Source: Escallonia rubra
Lineage: Eukaryota > Streptophyta > Magnoliopsida > Escalloniales > Escalloniaceae
Direction: 5' to 3'
NCBI GenBank assembly: GCA_033065855.1
Contig: JAVXUO010002056.1
Location: 1-64,000, forward strand
DNA: 64,000 nt
Below the pieces are notes generated by a model that was given only the letters and a program-made list of their open reading frames with translations, did no database searches and was not told where the DNA came from. The translations under genes were made by a program, and so were the position numbers. Below, in pieces: positions 1 to 11,279 of the stretch (position 1 is the first letter of the stretch; every line of letters begins with the position of its first letter).

Positions 1-616
1 TTATGGTGACACCACACCAGTCATTTTCTGTGGAAACACAAGTCAGTTTCTGCAACATTACGTGTCCGATTGTGCTGATGCCCAAGTCATTTTATGTTTT
101 TTTCTCGATGGGACCATTACATACGTGGGATGACCTTGCGGGAACCACACACACACATTGCCCTTACATGGCTGGGATCATTGAGGGTTGTCAGTATGCT
201 CCGTTTCGATGGAAACTCAAAGCATATCATTTCGTCACCTCTCCGTTAAGGCGCATTTTATCGGCCCGGCTACCATGGTTGTTGAGGCTGTAATGAGTCC
301 GATGCGGAGTGGTTGATGTGTTTACTGACCAAGCAGAGAAGAACGTTGTAGACGCAAACGGTTTGTGGTGACACAAGTCATTTTCTGTGGAAAGACAAGT
401 CAGTTTCTGCAAAAGTGCGTGTCGTTTATGCAGAAATTACGAGGGTGTGCGTGTGCGTGTGCGTGTTGGTAGGAATCCGTTGATTGGTTTTTCGTTCTGC
501 TTCTTTTGCAGGTAATTTGAATTGGTTTCGAGTTGTTTTTGTCGTGGCTTGAATTTTATTAGATGGTGTTATCACTGATTTGTTTGGTGAATTTTGTTTT
601 TTTTTTTGGATTTGCA
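1..616. other. Non-coding flank upstream of the DUF1677 pseudogene, with a direct repeat
   Basis: No gene is seen here. A ~36-bp stretch (tcattttctgtgg...gtcagtttctgc) occurs at about 21-56 and again at 378-413. It resembles the inner part of the fold-back element arms at 2745-2830 and 4610-4690, so this flank probably holds debris of that family. The end of the block (TTTTGGATTTGCAG at 604-617) is a good plant 3' splice site just before the DUF1677 start codon, which suggests a 5'-UTR intron in the ancestral gene. Confidence 0.5.
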
Positions 617-700
617 GGGATGTTGGCAACTATAGTTAACGAAGCAATGGTGATAATGGCATCGAAATCGCAATCGAAGCCGAACGGCGACGTTGAGTTC

Positions 701-895
701 GTGAAATGTGACTTGCCTGCACGTATGAGCCCAATAACCGCTGGAAATTATCCAACAAAGCTGAATTTATTCTATCAAACATTAGCCTCCTTTCGGATCT
801 CAGCCCAGTTGTCTCATCGCAGTATTTCTTCTCAAGATTGTCAAACACCCAAGGAGCAAGAGGGCGATCTGGAGAAAGCCAAGTGAAATGTGACT
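701..895. repeat. 13-bp direct repeat flanking the DUF4378 insertion
   Basis: GTGAAATGTGACT occurs at 701-713 and at 883-895. Both copies encode the same DUF1677 residues (VKCD), so one copy was created by the insertion. The length is in the range made by LINE-machinery retroposition or by end-joining with filler DNA, and longer than hAT (8), MULE (9-10) or LTR (4-6) duplications. Confidence 0.85.
714..882 (-). pseudogene. Captured DUF4378 exon fragment, antisense inside the DUF1677 pseudogene
   Basis: Read on the minus strand, these 169 bp stay open in one frame for about 56 codons: LSPDRPLAPWVFDNLEKKYC, then RSERRLMFDRINSALLDNFQ. This is the conserved start of the DUF4378 domain found in LONGIFOLIA/TRM-type plant proteins, whose hallmarks are VFxxLEKKY and RSERRLxFDRIN. 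Only this part of the domain is present, so it cannot be a gene on its own. It is bracketed by a perfect 13-bp direct repeat (GTGAAATGTGACT at 701-713 and 883-895), which looks like a target-site duplication. No TIRs or poly-A mark the ends. A retroposed or repair-filler exon fragment is the likeliest origin; a Helitron or Pack-MULE would normally leave other ends. Confidence 0.8.
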
Positions 896-1289
896 GATGC
901 GGGTTGACAGAGGAGTGCACAGCGGCATACATAGACAACATCGGCGAGCGGTTCAACTGGAGGTGGATCTGCGGGTTGTGCGACGAGGCGGTGAAGGACG
1001 AGATCGTGCAGTTCGAGAGGCCGGTGAACACGGAGGAGGTCGTGAACCGGCACATGAGTTTCTGCCGCAAGTTTAATTCCGCCGGTTCCCCGCCGAATCC
1101 GGCCGTGCATTTGATATCTGCGATGAGGCAGATCCCGTGGCGGAGTGCAAACTCGCCGAGATCGATGCCGAGCAGCCCCACCAAGACATCAACGATGAGA
1201 GGCTCTCAATTGGGCCTGTCCGACAGCTGTATCCCGAGCTTGGGTTAATGAGAAAATGGAGGGAAAGATGGGGGAGCGGTACTTTGGGT

Positions 1290-1447
1290 AGGCAAAAAAT
1301 GAGGAGTTGGAAAAACCCATTTTTTCTTAACTCCTTACCTTGTTCAGAGATTTTTAAAAGTTACCCCACTTTTTCACAAGTTTTAAAAAAAAACTTACCA
1401 TCCCCAAAGGTTTTATCCCAAAACCCACCTTTTTCTAATTTTCCCAA
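1290..1447. repeat. Half copy of a MULE-like MITE family
   Basis: This block resembles one arm of the MITE at 16066-16664 and of the fold-back element at 2574-4872: a TTGTTCAGA core, CCACTTTTTCACAA, then TTTTATCCCAAAACCCACC and an outer end ...CTAATTTTCCC at 1447. It lies just after the DUF1677 stop codon and just before the TIR fragment. The opposite arm is missing, so it is a truncated copy. Confidence 0.6.
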
Positions 1448-1699
1448 ATACCAGGCTGCAGTTAACACTCAATGGCTAAAATGTGATTTATGATAAAATT
1501 GGTTCATGAAAATTGGACGCTCTTCATTCAAGGGGGTAAATTGAGGATCCTTCGTTGCGAGATGATACAATTTAAGCATTTACAAGTCTGATGTGGTAGA
1601 TCCTACCATGTAACATGTCCGGCAATGCTACCGTAAATGGAAGACCACAAACATCTTCAAAAAGAAAAGTAATAAAGGACTTATAGGGAACTTGCTTAC

Positions 1700-2425
1700 C
1701 CGTCGGCTTCATTTCGCAACTCCATCCCTGCTAAATCTGCAGCCTGCCTAAGTGCTGCCCTCCACCCTTGCATCTTTTTAATCAATTCCTTTCCAGTTTC
1801 TGTATCACTTCCAACTTTGACCAATTGTTCTTCGTATCTAGAAAATGCGTCTGCAAACCCCCCCCCCCCCCCCCCTTTTGATTCCTCACTTCAGATGGTT
1901 CCACATCGTAGAAGAAAGGAAATACTGCATACCGCGAGAGAGATGTCTTTGCAGTGAAGAATCCTGGCAAGCTCGTCAAGGCACCATTCTGAAGTCGCGT
2001 AGTCCTTTGAGAAGACTATTATGGCAACCTGCGACCCTTTGATTGCTCTATCCAATTCCCATTTCAGATGGCTCCACATCGTAGAAGACAGGAAACGCTG
2101 TATGCCGAGAGGTATCTTTGCAGTCAAGAATCATCACAAGCTTGTCAAGGCACCATTCTGAAGACGCGTAGTCCTTTGAAAAGACTATGATGGAAATTTG
2201 TGACCCTCTGATTGCTTTATCCAATTCCCATTTCAGATTTTCTCCTCTCTCTATCTCGTCATTGTCTCTGAATACAGATAGTCCTGCTTGTATCAAAGCG
2301 GTGTAGAGATGATCTGTGAATGTCCTGCGAATGTCGGCGCCCCTGAAACTCAGGAATACATGGTAGTAACTACATGGAGGAGGCGAGGTGGAAGAGGAGG
2401 CTTCGTGGGCTCTTATGATAGCCAT
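1700..2425 (-). pseudogene. TIR-domain exon fragment of a TNL gene, with internal tandem duplication
   Basis: The ATG at 2425 opens MAIIRAHEASSSTS and then a TIR domain: YHVFLSFRGADIRRTFTDHL, FRDNDEIERGENLKWEL, IIVFSKDYASSEWCLDKLVM, FPVFYDVEPSE. After that, the segment from KWELDKAI to YDVEPSE is repeated (KWELDRAIKGS ... WCLDELARIL ... VFPFFYDVEPSEVR) because ~172 bp is tandemly duplicated (1890-2062 and 2063-2231). A C-homopolymer at 1858-1875 disrupts the frame where the intact gene reads a Gln/Gly/Ser stretch. The exon ends at a conserved donor (G|GTAAGCAAGT, exon end 1700), but no NB-ARC exon follows. In the first copy the NADase glutamate of the WCLDEL motif is lysine (AAG, 2141-2143). 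Non-functional. Confidence 0.88.
1858..1875. repeat. Poly-C homopolymer in the TIR pseudogene
   Basis: A run of about 17-18 C residues replaces coding sequence that is ordinary in the intact TNL exon (region 50335-50370). Its exact length may be a sequencing estimate. It shifts the TIR frame. Confidence 0.8.
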
Positions 2426-2573
2426 TCAAGGCAATGATTGATGACTTAAATCCGGTGATAAATCACTCTCCTAAACCTTAGAACTTCAAGACGAGACTTG
2501 GGCTCTTGTAACAATAGCCATTAGGTTCACCTTTTTTTTTTGGGTACATGAATAGGTTCACCTTTGTTGCTTT

Positions 2574-3435
2574 AGAATTAAAACTTAGTGAAGGGGGGGT
2601 TACTTTTGAAAAGTTGTGAAAAAGTGGGGTGATTTTTCAAAATTTCTGAACAAGGGGTAAACTTAGAAAAAAAATGGGTTTTTTGAAATCCTTTAATTTG
2701 GTCTTCCCAAATTATTCTTGCCCCCAAAATTGTTGACCCATGTTCTAATACAAGTCGTTTTCTGCAAAAATACAAGTACGGTTATGCGAAGATACTTGTT
2801 AGTTTGTGCAGATTTTCAAGTCATTTCTTCTCTTTCAAATGATGCAATACTAAATTTGCCAAATATTGGTATGTAATCATTTATGAATAACTCAAGGTGT
2901 TTCTTTTTTCCAGGCTGACCATGATTTGTTTTGAACACAAACCTACTAGAGGACTTATTGAGAATAAGGTCTGAACCAAAATGTTGCTTTTATTTGGCAG
3001 GAGTATCATTGGGTTGGTACTCACAGTACTTTACCTCTTTTGTAGCAAATGCATTTAGATACTATTATTATTTACTAACTGCAGAAGCAATCCTAAATGT
3101 TTGTCACATATATTGTCCAGTTACTGATCTGACACTTGTTCAATCAAATATAATTTGTATCTCTGTGAGTTCCCAACGGAGTGTAGATATACGGATATAC
3201 GGAGATAGAAACGATAACGGAGCCAAGAAAGAAAGCTAGGGACATATTAAATCTGAATAGAAACATAGATACAACTACTGTCAGCAGTATTGCCACTGAA
3301 GTAGAATAAACCTTCACAATGTTGTCAGCATGGGCCGATCTTTTTGTTAAACCTGTTGCAAAATGATATCAGTGGGAGAGTCACCCCACGCTGTGTGACT
3401 CAAGTATCTGTTTAAGTAATCTAAATCATCATGTC

Positions 3436-3484
<49 letters not shown>

Positions 3485-4872
3485 TATATATATATATATT
3501 GTATCTCATATGTCACATCTTTCCTAATACAACTTGATGGGTTCATTATGCCTCTATTACAAGGAAATATCCTTTTCCTATGTGAGTGGTTACTTGTGTG
3601 CAGGCGCACGCGCCTCCATATGTGTTCATTAATTGGTGATTAGCTCTAATTCTAATAAAGTTTCCTGTCCAAAAAATATGTTGCTTCCGTCAACCAAGAG
3701 CTTAGCTTTCAGATTGGACAGCTGAAGCTGAAAAGTGTACCTGCCATAATCATATTAATTTCAAGGAGGTGTACACGACATTTAGGTACGTAAGCGAGGA
3801 TTGTTCGTCACTCTTTGCTACTTTTGGCTTGGCTATATGAAATCATTTATATGATTGCATGGTTTGTTTTAGGTACAAGAATCCGGAGAAGAGAAGCAAA
3901 CTTGGAAGGAGATACTGCTAACTTTATTGCAACCGAACAACTGCTGGAGATTGGAGGTTTTCGGTCCTCATTTTTGCAGGTATTATTCTAGACGGATGGG
4001 ATTTAGATAGTTTCTAGCTTTTTCAATAGTTGCATCCCTATGTCTTCATGTGGCGTAACTTATATTCCATGTCTCTTTACGTTCAAACCCTTATTAGAAC
4101 AGTTATTTGGCATAGATGATGTAAAAAAAGAACTATATTCTTTTAGTATCTCTCGAATGTAGGAATTGACGACTTTATTTAAGGTGCAAGTGCTCTAACT
4201 TAACCAACTGACAGGATACCATGAACTGATATTAGACATTTTTCTACAAAATATAGTTCTTCTTTTAGTATCGCATATGGCCACATTAGTAACTGGACAA
4301 TATATTTGACAAACATTTAGGATTGCTTCTGCGGTTGATAAATAATAGTATTTAAATTCATTAGCTACAAAAAAGAAAAAGTACTGGAAAGTACCAACCC
4401 AATGATACTCGCGCCAAACAAAAGCAATATTTTGGTTCAAACCTTATTCTCAATGAGCTCTTCCAGTAGATTTTTGTTCCGAACAAATCGTGGGTCAACT
4501 TGAAAAACAAAAAAGCACCTTGAGTGATTCAGAAATGATTACAAACCAATGTTTGGCAAATTTAGTATTGCATTATTTGGAATAGAAGAATCGACTTGAA
4601 TGACTTGAATATCTGCACAAAATGACAAACATCTTTACATAACTGTACTTGCATTATTGCAAAAAATGACTTGTACCAGAACAGGAATTAACGATTTTGG
4701 GGGCAAGGCTAATTCGGGAAGACCAAAGTAAAGGATTTCAAAAAATCTATTTTTTTCTAACTCTGCCCCTTGTTCAGAAATTTTAAAAAGTCACCCCACT
4801 TTTTCATAACTTTTCAATACAATCCCACCTTCCGCTAAGTTTTATTTCCAAAACCCCTCGAAACATAATTTT
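2574..4872. mobile_element. Fold-back (long inverted-arm, MULE-like) element, ~2.3 kb
   Basis: The arm at about 2574-3150 is inverted at about 4240-4872. Paired stretches include GAAAAAGTGGGGTGA, CTGAACAAGGGG, TTTGAAATCCTTTA, GCAATACTAAATTTGCCAAA, ATCATTGGGTTGGTACT and GCAGAAGCAATCCTAAATGT. Arms are ~600 bp and differ by scattered substitutions and short indels. The right outer end (complement starts GGGAAAATTATGTTTCGAGG) resembles the MITE TIR at 16066; the left outer end lacks ~30 bp. Copy C of the surrounding repeat gives the empty site (GGTTCACCTTTGTTGCTTTTTGCATGCC at 18433-18460, continuous), placing the insertion between 2573 and 4873. The centre (3150-4240) holds a (TA)n tract and an exon-like stretch at 3873-3990. 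No transposase is seen. Confidence 0.72.
3441..3500. repeat. (TA)n microsatellite
   Basis: An almost pure TA dinucleotide tract, interrupted once by GAGA near 3481, in the centre of the fold-back element. Confidence 0.9.
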
Positions 4873-7800
4873 CCCTTTTGCATGCCACCTTTATGAAATA
4901 CGGGTCAAAGAGACATCTTACCACTGTAACTAAACTATTATAACCGCAAAACAAATCTGATCAATATCAATATTAAACATATAAAATACAAGTTTATCTC
5001 TGTTTTGAGCCAAATATTATCTTTTCATTCCAAACTTTCTCATAAAGTTTTGCCTAAATTAAAAAAATTTCAAATTGAACTCTATCTAATTGTGTTATTC
5101 AATTTTTCTAAGTACATTGTATTTTTTTTCATAATTTTGAAATTCTCTTTGCTAAGTTTCAAAAATTATTTTTTTTCATAATTTTAATGATTTCTATTTG
5201 GTTTTGCAGAAATTATCTACTTTTTTTGCATAATCATCTTTTCCTATGCTATCAACATTCAAACAAATCATCTCTCTCCTAAAATGCATGGCATATTTGG
5301 ACGCTGTCTACTTTCTCCATTTGTCCATGTTGGCACGTTTTAATTATTTACTTTTCATATTAGGCTCATGTTTTCTATTTGGTGTCAGACAAGATCATCG
5401 TCAACTCTAACATGCGAGGTGAGTCTGTGTATATTTCGTTCAAATTTTCACTATTACTTGAAACTTTTTTTGCTTTTCCTCTATTTGAGTCCGTGTTTAA
5501 ACTCTTAGATTTATCTCCAAGCATATAACACGGTTATAAGAAAACAAAAAGTTTTGGATCTTATATAAAATTTGAATCATGATTTTTTTTGTTGCAATTC
5601 TTCAACTTATTTTTGGTTTTGATGTTTCGTCTCCAGATCTCACCTAGAATGCGTCTTTCTGATGCTGTAGGCGCAGCAGCACGATATCATAGCCATTCTT
5701 AACATTTACCCTTCTCAACAATCTATGTTTTGTTAATCATATGTAAAATTGCTATAGCATTTTACCGTTTTTGACGTTTTTAGTAGCTATGACTTGAAAG
5801 TATAAATGACGACATATCTAATTTTCTCATTTACTTGAACTTTATATGTGACAAAAGTTTATTGTTCTTATCTCAAAAAAGTTTTATTAATTATATTTTT
5901 TATTTGTGTAATTACATCATAAAGGGTCGCTATAGATATTTAGTAACAACATTATTGTTCAGCGACAAAATAATATAGGACATTCTTTTCTAGCACCATT
6001 TTAAGCTATTATTCATGGTTCATCCAAGTACTTTGTTCCAATTGTACTCAAGTTGATTTTGATATGGATTTATATTATTTTAAAAAATATCATATTTTTA
6101 GTGACTATGATTATTTTGGTGGCATTCACAGGCATGTCACTACATATGCCGATTCACACTTTATTCAAAAAAGTTCTCATCCTACCAAATATGGCACATA
6201 TGGCAAAAATATCTTTGTTTGTGTTCTAACTTTATACCTTTATACCTCTAACTTTCTTCCTCTTTAAAACATGAACAGCATGAGTATGTATGTGATACTG
6301 TTATACATTATTTTGCTTCATTTTACGCTTATTACTTTATTTTTGTCCAAAAACAAAAGTTTGGTAGTAGTTCGTAGTACTAAAATATTCTTTCGTGGCA
6401 CTTCAGTTTGATTAAGGATAAGAACGCTCTCGTGTGCAACATAATTGTTTTTTTTTTTCCCTTTCTTTTGACCTTTTTTCTATTTTAATAGTTTATTCAT
6501 TGATTATTTGCTCCTAATAGATGGTTGTTCAGGTTCATTATTCCTTTATTTATATTATGATGTACAAGACATATTGTTTTGAAACGATAAGTGGGTCATT
6601 GTTCCTTTAAGAACTGCATTTTGCTTAATGGTCATTGGCGTTACATTTGAGAATCGGCTATGCGGTGCAACATTAGTCCTTTGTAACATTTATGATGCTC
6701 GGTTTACTTTTTGGCTTATGCTTAATCCTTTCACTTTAGTAGATCTTATAGATTTCTATTTTTTTTTTATTTTTCTCATCCACCAAATTTGGCATATATA
6801 TAGTTGCAATCTCTTCCCTTATATGTTTCTACCTCTAATTTTCTTGCTCTATGAAACATGATTACGTAATTTGAAATCTTGCAATCTATTCCTTTATTGT
6901 TATTGTACACTGCTCCTCTTTATTTTGCTTCCTTTTCTTTAACTTTGTCCAAAAACAAAAGTGTGAAATCTCGTAATACTAGTATTCCATACTAACACTT
7001 TATTTTGTTGAGGAAAAAAAGGCTCTTATGTGCAATGCATGAGGTTAAGCTAGTTAAATGAGACTTAATGAAAGATTAAATATCACTACAAGAAACATGG
7101 CCTTTGGCGACCGCCGGTCGCGGTCGCTAAAGCTGAAATGACGGTCAGTAATCGTCTTTATTTGCGGTGGCAAATCCGGTCGTTAGAGGCAAGATTGCTA
7201 ATTGTTAGCCACCGTAGTTACTCTGCGGTCACTCAATTTAGCGAGCACGTTGCCCAAACTTAGCGACTATCATTGCAATCTCTAAATATTTTTGCAAATT
7301 AATTTTATTTTTTGTTAGTGATCGCATTGACCAATTTACCGACTGTAACGGTAGTCGCTAAATATTTTTGCCAATAAATTTAATTTCATTTTTAGCGACT
7401 GCTATGACCTATTAGCGACCGGAGAATGCGGTTGCTAAATGTTTTTGTATGCTTTATTTAGCGACCCATTTTGCGGTCGTTAAATCTGTGTTCTAGATTT
7501 TCAGAAAACCTGTATTTGGTAACAATACTGTGATAACCTGCTGTCACTAATAGTCATATCATGAAATAATTAACATAATTCATTCCAAAACTCATTTAAC
7601 TAACAATCACGTCAATGTGACAAATAAAAACGTCAAGTCTCCATTATATACACATTGTCTTGAATAAAAAATAGATAAACGAGTCAAGTAGTTCACGAAC
7701 TAAGGAATTACAGTGGGATCAACCAAGAACATACTACAGAGTCAATGTCCTCGTCATCATTTTCTTCATCCCTTTTTAAAGGGCATGCCGTATCCAACAA

Positions 7801-7990
7801 TGTTCTCACCACCTTGAGAATCACCCATATTAGGCACAATACCGCTCTGCATGAAGTCAAAAAGTTCCATCAACAGACAAAAACATAGACACCAACATCA
7901 ACACCACCATCTCCATGATAAACAAAAACACAGATACCAACAACTCATCACAATTATTCCTGCTCTTCAAGACTCTCCTCTCGATCACAT
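4873..7990. repeat. Dispersed repeat, copy A
   Basis: From GCATGCCACCTTTATG (4875) to about 7930 this block matches copy B (11280-18255) and, with a large internal deletion, copy C (18430-19990). Shared landmarks are TCGTCAACTCTAACAT (5399), ATTTATCTCCAAGCATATAA, GGCATTCACAGGCATGTCAC, TGAGGTTAAGCTAGTTAAA and CACTACAAGAAACATGGCC (7084). It has no ORF of note. It shows uninterrupted sequence where copy B carries the hAT element (ACCTAGAATGC at 5643) and the MITE (GATTAAGGATAAG at 6411), so it gives both empty sites. Confidence 0.75.
7084..7500 (+). mobile_element. CACTA-type terminus with subterminal repeats (copy A)
   Basis: CACTACAAGAAACATGGCC at 7084 is the classic CACTA (En/Spm) terminal sequence. 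It is followed by many short motifs in both orientations, variants of TTTAGCGACCGC and GCGGTCGCTAAA, typical of CACTA subterminal regions. A matching right terminus (ending CTTGTAGTG) is not found in the following 3 kb, so the element is either truncated or longer than can be delimited here. The same terminus recurs at 17338 and, degenerate, at 19341. Confidence 0.65.
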
Positions 7991-7999
7991 CAAGAACAT

Positions 8000-10900
8000 T
8001 TCACTTTAAAAAAAAAAAAAGAACAAGCACTATTCCAAAACCGTACAAAACATAGGCTAACTTTAAGCGGTTGCTCTTTAGAGTTTAAGAGCCGTAGATT
8101 TGCAATTTTACAAATCTAATATAACTTAGTTTGTATGCATGCAGCAAACATAATGCAGGTATAGACTTCAAAAGTAATTAAATCAGCTACTATAATTAAA
8201 TCAAATCCAAGAAAATGACATTGTGCAGTAATCATTGTTTTGTAGTAATAATGTTTGATCAAGTAACATACCAAAATATCCTAATTAATTACAAAAACAC
8301 CATCTATAGCATAAAACTAATTTTACTAAAAATCACTTAAAGTTAACTTTCAAAGTTGATTAAGATTTGAATATAAAATTTGTTTCGAGAACCAATTCCA
8401 AACAGGGTCGTGTCTCGTGTCCAATCCATTGTAGTATCTGCTTTAGTAGCAATGCAGGCAACGTAGCCTTGCTTTTATAATGATGTGATAACAGTGAGAT
8501 ATGGTCTCAGAGAAAGAAAAGGCTATACGACAACGTAAAATAATAATTGAGACTCAAAATCATTGAAATCTTTATGCAGCAAACAGTCACAGAAGTGACA
8601 ACACCAAAACTAGCTTTTTCAAGGCAATCTAAGCCAAAAGATAGTAAGGGGGAAATGTTAACGGATCAGGTCTATGTGCCAACTCTAGGAAACCTCGCAC
8701 CTAGAACTTGCCAGATACAATAGTGAAAAGAATTTGAAAATAGAAAAGGTATTAAAGGTTAAAAGCACCAATGTCATAACTAAGAACATGAATATAAACA
8801 AGAAGCCTCAAAAAAGTATTGACAATAACAGTTGAATCTTATATCTCAAGCAAAAGATATTCAGTCGAAAATCTAGTTTGAAACATGTGTAACTCCACTG
8901 AAAAACTGATTGTTGGTTGTCAAGAAGAATATGTAGTAAGGACTAAAAATCTAACAGATTCTCAAAAACAATAATACTACAAGAAGTTGAATACCTTATA
9001 AGCAGGTCATTAATGTTTTATGGAATAGATGATCCGACCTTATTCGCAAAATCAAACATTGCGTATGCAACAAGAATTAGCCAAGCAGAAGTAACTCATT
9101 TTCGTCTAACCCCACCATGTAAATCGAAGATCTCTTCAGGTATCTAGGTTCTAGGATACGGTCTCGAAATACAAGCATAAACTAGTCAACCACATCCCCC
9201 ACAATGAACATCACACTCTTCTATAAGCGTATTGAACAACTGATAGCAAAATTGAAAACCCACGTGACGTCGAAGATAGAATGCTACGGCAAGAAAAGGG
9301 AAAAGATCGTACATGGGGCGCAAGAACTCTGTATGCCACTAAGTGGTCCAGAACATAATTCTTCGCAATTCCAAGTTACTTTATCCAACTATAGATGTCC
9401 TACAATTTAACAAACCAAAATGATCATCAAAGCTATTGTCCATAAAGCGGACATTTAGTTCGTTTGACCAAGAGTTAAGACAATTCACTTCTCATGTACC
9501 TCAATCTAGTAGGGGGCTATATTTCTTTTTAATTTGTTATTCGTCAATCATATCTTTGTGGATTACAAGAAACCTTCGTCGCTATCATAGTCTCTATAGA
9601 CTGAAAACATTATGAATATACTTAAGAAAGTAATCCTAGTTCAAATTGTGAATTAAAACTTTACCAAGAGGGTAATAAACTTTACTCAAGTGCTTCTTGG
9701 CTGTGAAACCCTTAGTCGATAAACAAGAGATGGTCATTTTCCAACTACTATAGGCTCTTCGGACAAGACGCAGATGTACGGTGAGCTGTCCACGACTCCA
9801 AGTTCGACAAGACGCAAGTAGAGCAGAGTGAGCTGTCCATGACCAAAAGTAGAATGAAACAAAATAATTGCAATTTCTCCTAATCTCTGGTTAACCAAAA
9901 GTAGAGAGGACTCTTAAGAGGTAGAATGAAACACGTTTATCAAAGTGGAAGAATGTGAAGTCCCACCCCTCAAAATTAAGGAGCTAATTTGTTTTCGTAT
10001 TTCGTATTTTGTATTCTATTTTTATTTTTCATATTATAATATTTAGTTTTAAAACCATATTGTGTACTTTTAGTTTTTTCTATACGTTTACTATTTTCAT
10101 TTTCTCCAACTTTTTTTGATCCATTCTTATATGTTTAGCATTTTCTACACTGTTTATACACTTTTTTTTTCCATTTTAACCCTACTCTTAACCTAATAAA
10201 TTATTTTTATACCATCTGTTTATCTTTATAACAACCCTACCTTTCATCACTCAACACCGGACAAAACCCTCCATGTAGCCAACCTGGTTCCCTCCCCCTT
10301 CCCCTTCCTTTCTTCTCTGGGCCTACATTTGTGTGTGACATCACCTTTCCCTTCCCCTTCCATTTCCCCTTCACAGGTGGAGTGTGCACAACAGCTTTTC
10401 TATTTTTCTTTTTCTTTTCTTTTTCTTTGCAATTCCTTCACAAGTGGAGTGTGCACAAGAGCTTTTTCTTTGCAATTCCCTTCTTTTTCTTTGCAATTCC
10501 CTCAATTAGTATATATACTTTGCAATTCCCTCTTTCTCTTTTTCTTTTCAATTTTATTCTTAACCTAGTGAAAAAATGCATTCCCGAATCAATTTTTCAC
10601 TTATTAAATTAAATGTAGAAGAAGCGGGTAAGTGAAAACGAGGTTAAAAGATTGAGCAAAATTATCGTTCACGAGGGTAAAAGATTTAGCAAAATTATCG
10701 TTCAGATTAAAATGAAATGCAATGAAATAACTTTTTAAAAGAATATGTCATTATTTATAAACGTACTTACACAAAAGGTCTTTTTGATTATATCTAATAT
10801 ATGATCAACTTTATTTTCTGAAGAGGTCCTGTCTTTTTCAATTTCTTGGATATAATATACTATCAGGATAAGGGTCTTTACTCATCATGCCTCCCTCCCT

Positions 10901-11279
10901 TTCCACTTTATTACTCATCTCTCCTCCCTCCCTCTTGCCGTTCAGACAACCTTTTTGACTACTTTATTACTCATCCCACCTTCTTCCATTCCGACAACTT
11001 TACTACTCATCGCACCTCGCTCCTTTCTTCCATTCAGAAAAGTTTTTCCTGTCCAATCAGACAACTTTTTATTTGACAAATAGACCATTTGTTTATCTCG
11101 ACTAATCTCTCATTCTATCTAATTCTGAATATCATCTATGTCGGTATTTTTGTTTAACCCCCTTTTAATGTGATTGCATTTATGTATTTGTATGTCAAGT
11201 TTCAAGTTTATTTTAGTGGTATGCAGCTTTGGATGGTGTTTACTTTCTGCTGCACCAAAAAAAAAAGCTTTGGATGGTG
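8000..11279. other. AT-rich stretch without recognisable genes
   Basis: No coding domain, RNA gene or bounded element is recognised. A near-repeated phrase on 'gacaagacgcag...gagctgtcca' occurs at 9759-9790 and 9807-9840. A pyrimidine-rich stretch (10280-10560) repeats TTTTTCTTTGCAATTCCCT three to four times, which explains the phenylalanine-rich reading frames there. Confidence 0.6.

Larger units (their letters stand above)
620..1248 (+). pseudogene. DUF1677-family pseudogene (plant-specific Cys-rich protein), broken by an insertion and a stop
   Basis: The function of DUF1677 proteins is unknown; they are small plant proteins with a conserved Cys-rich core. From the ATG at 620 the frame gives MLATIVNEAMVIMAS and reaches VEFVKCD at 691-712, the family lead-in to the core. 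The core then resumes at about 883-1248 as CGLTEECTAAYI, WRWICGLCDEAVKDE, NRHMSFCRKF, PPNPAVHLISAMRQI and a Ser/Pro-rich tail ending SDSCIPSLG, as usual for the family. Two lesions separate the halves. A 182-bp addition (714-895) shifts the frame, and codon 895-897 is TGA where a Cys codon is expected (KCDCCGLTEEC in relatives). Without these lesions the protein would be about 150 residues. Family assignment is from recognised motifs; non-function is inferred from the two lesions. Confidence 0.88.
1455..2470 (-). repeat. Duplicated TNL 5' block (copy of 49996-50790)
   Basis: From about 1455 (TGCAGTTAACACTCAATGGC) to about 2470 the sequence tracks the TNL gene region 49996-50790, including intron 1, the TIR exon and ~60 bp upstream of the ATG. 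Differences are scattered substitutions, an extra ~50 bp in the intron near 1550-1600, a C-run, and an internal duplication inside the exon. It is a segmental copy that kept only the first exon. Confidence 0.85.

Noticed and set aside
636-1184. 182-codon minus-strand frame as a full gene
   Set aside because: Only the central ~56 codons are DUF4378; the rest is the antisense of the DUF1677 exon.
1290-2735. MITE halves at 1290 and 2578 as a pair flanking and mobilising the TIR fragment
   Set aside because: The half at 2578 is the arm of the fold-back element ending at 4872, and the outer ends face inward, so they do not form a composite transposon around the TIR exon.
10329-10612. Phe/Ser-rich hydrophobic frames resembling membrane segments
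   Set aside because: They come from a pyrimidine-rich repeat (CTTTGCAATTCCCT) in two frames at once; no gene context.
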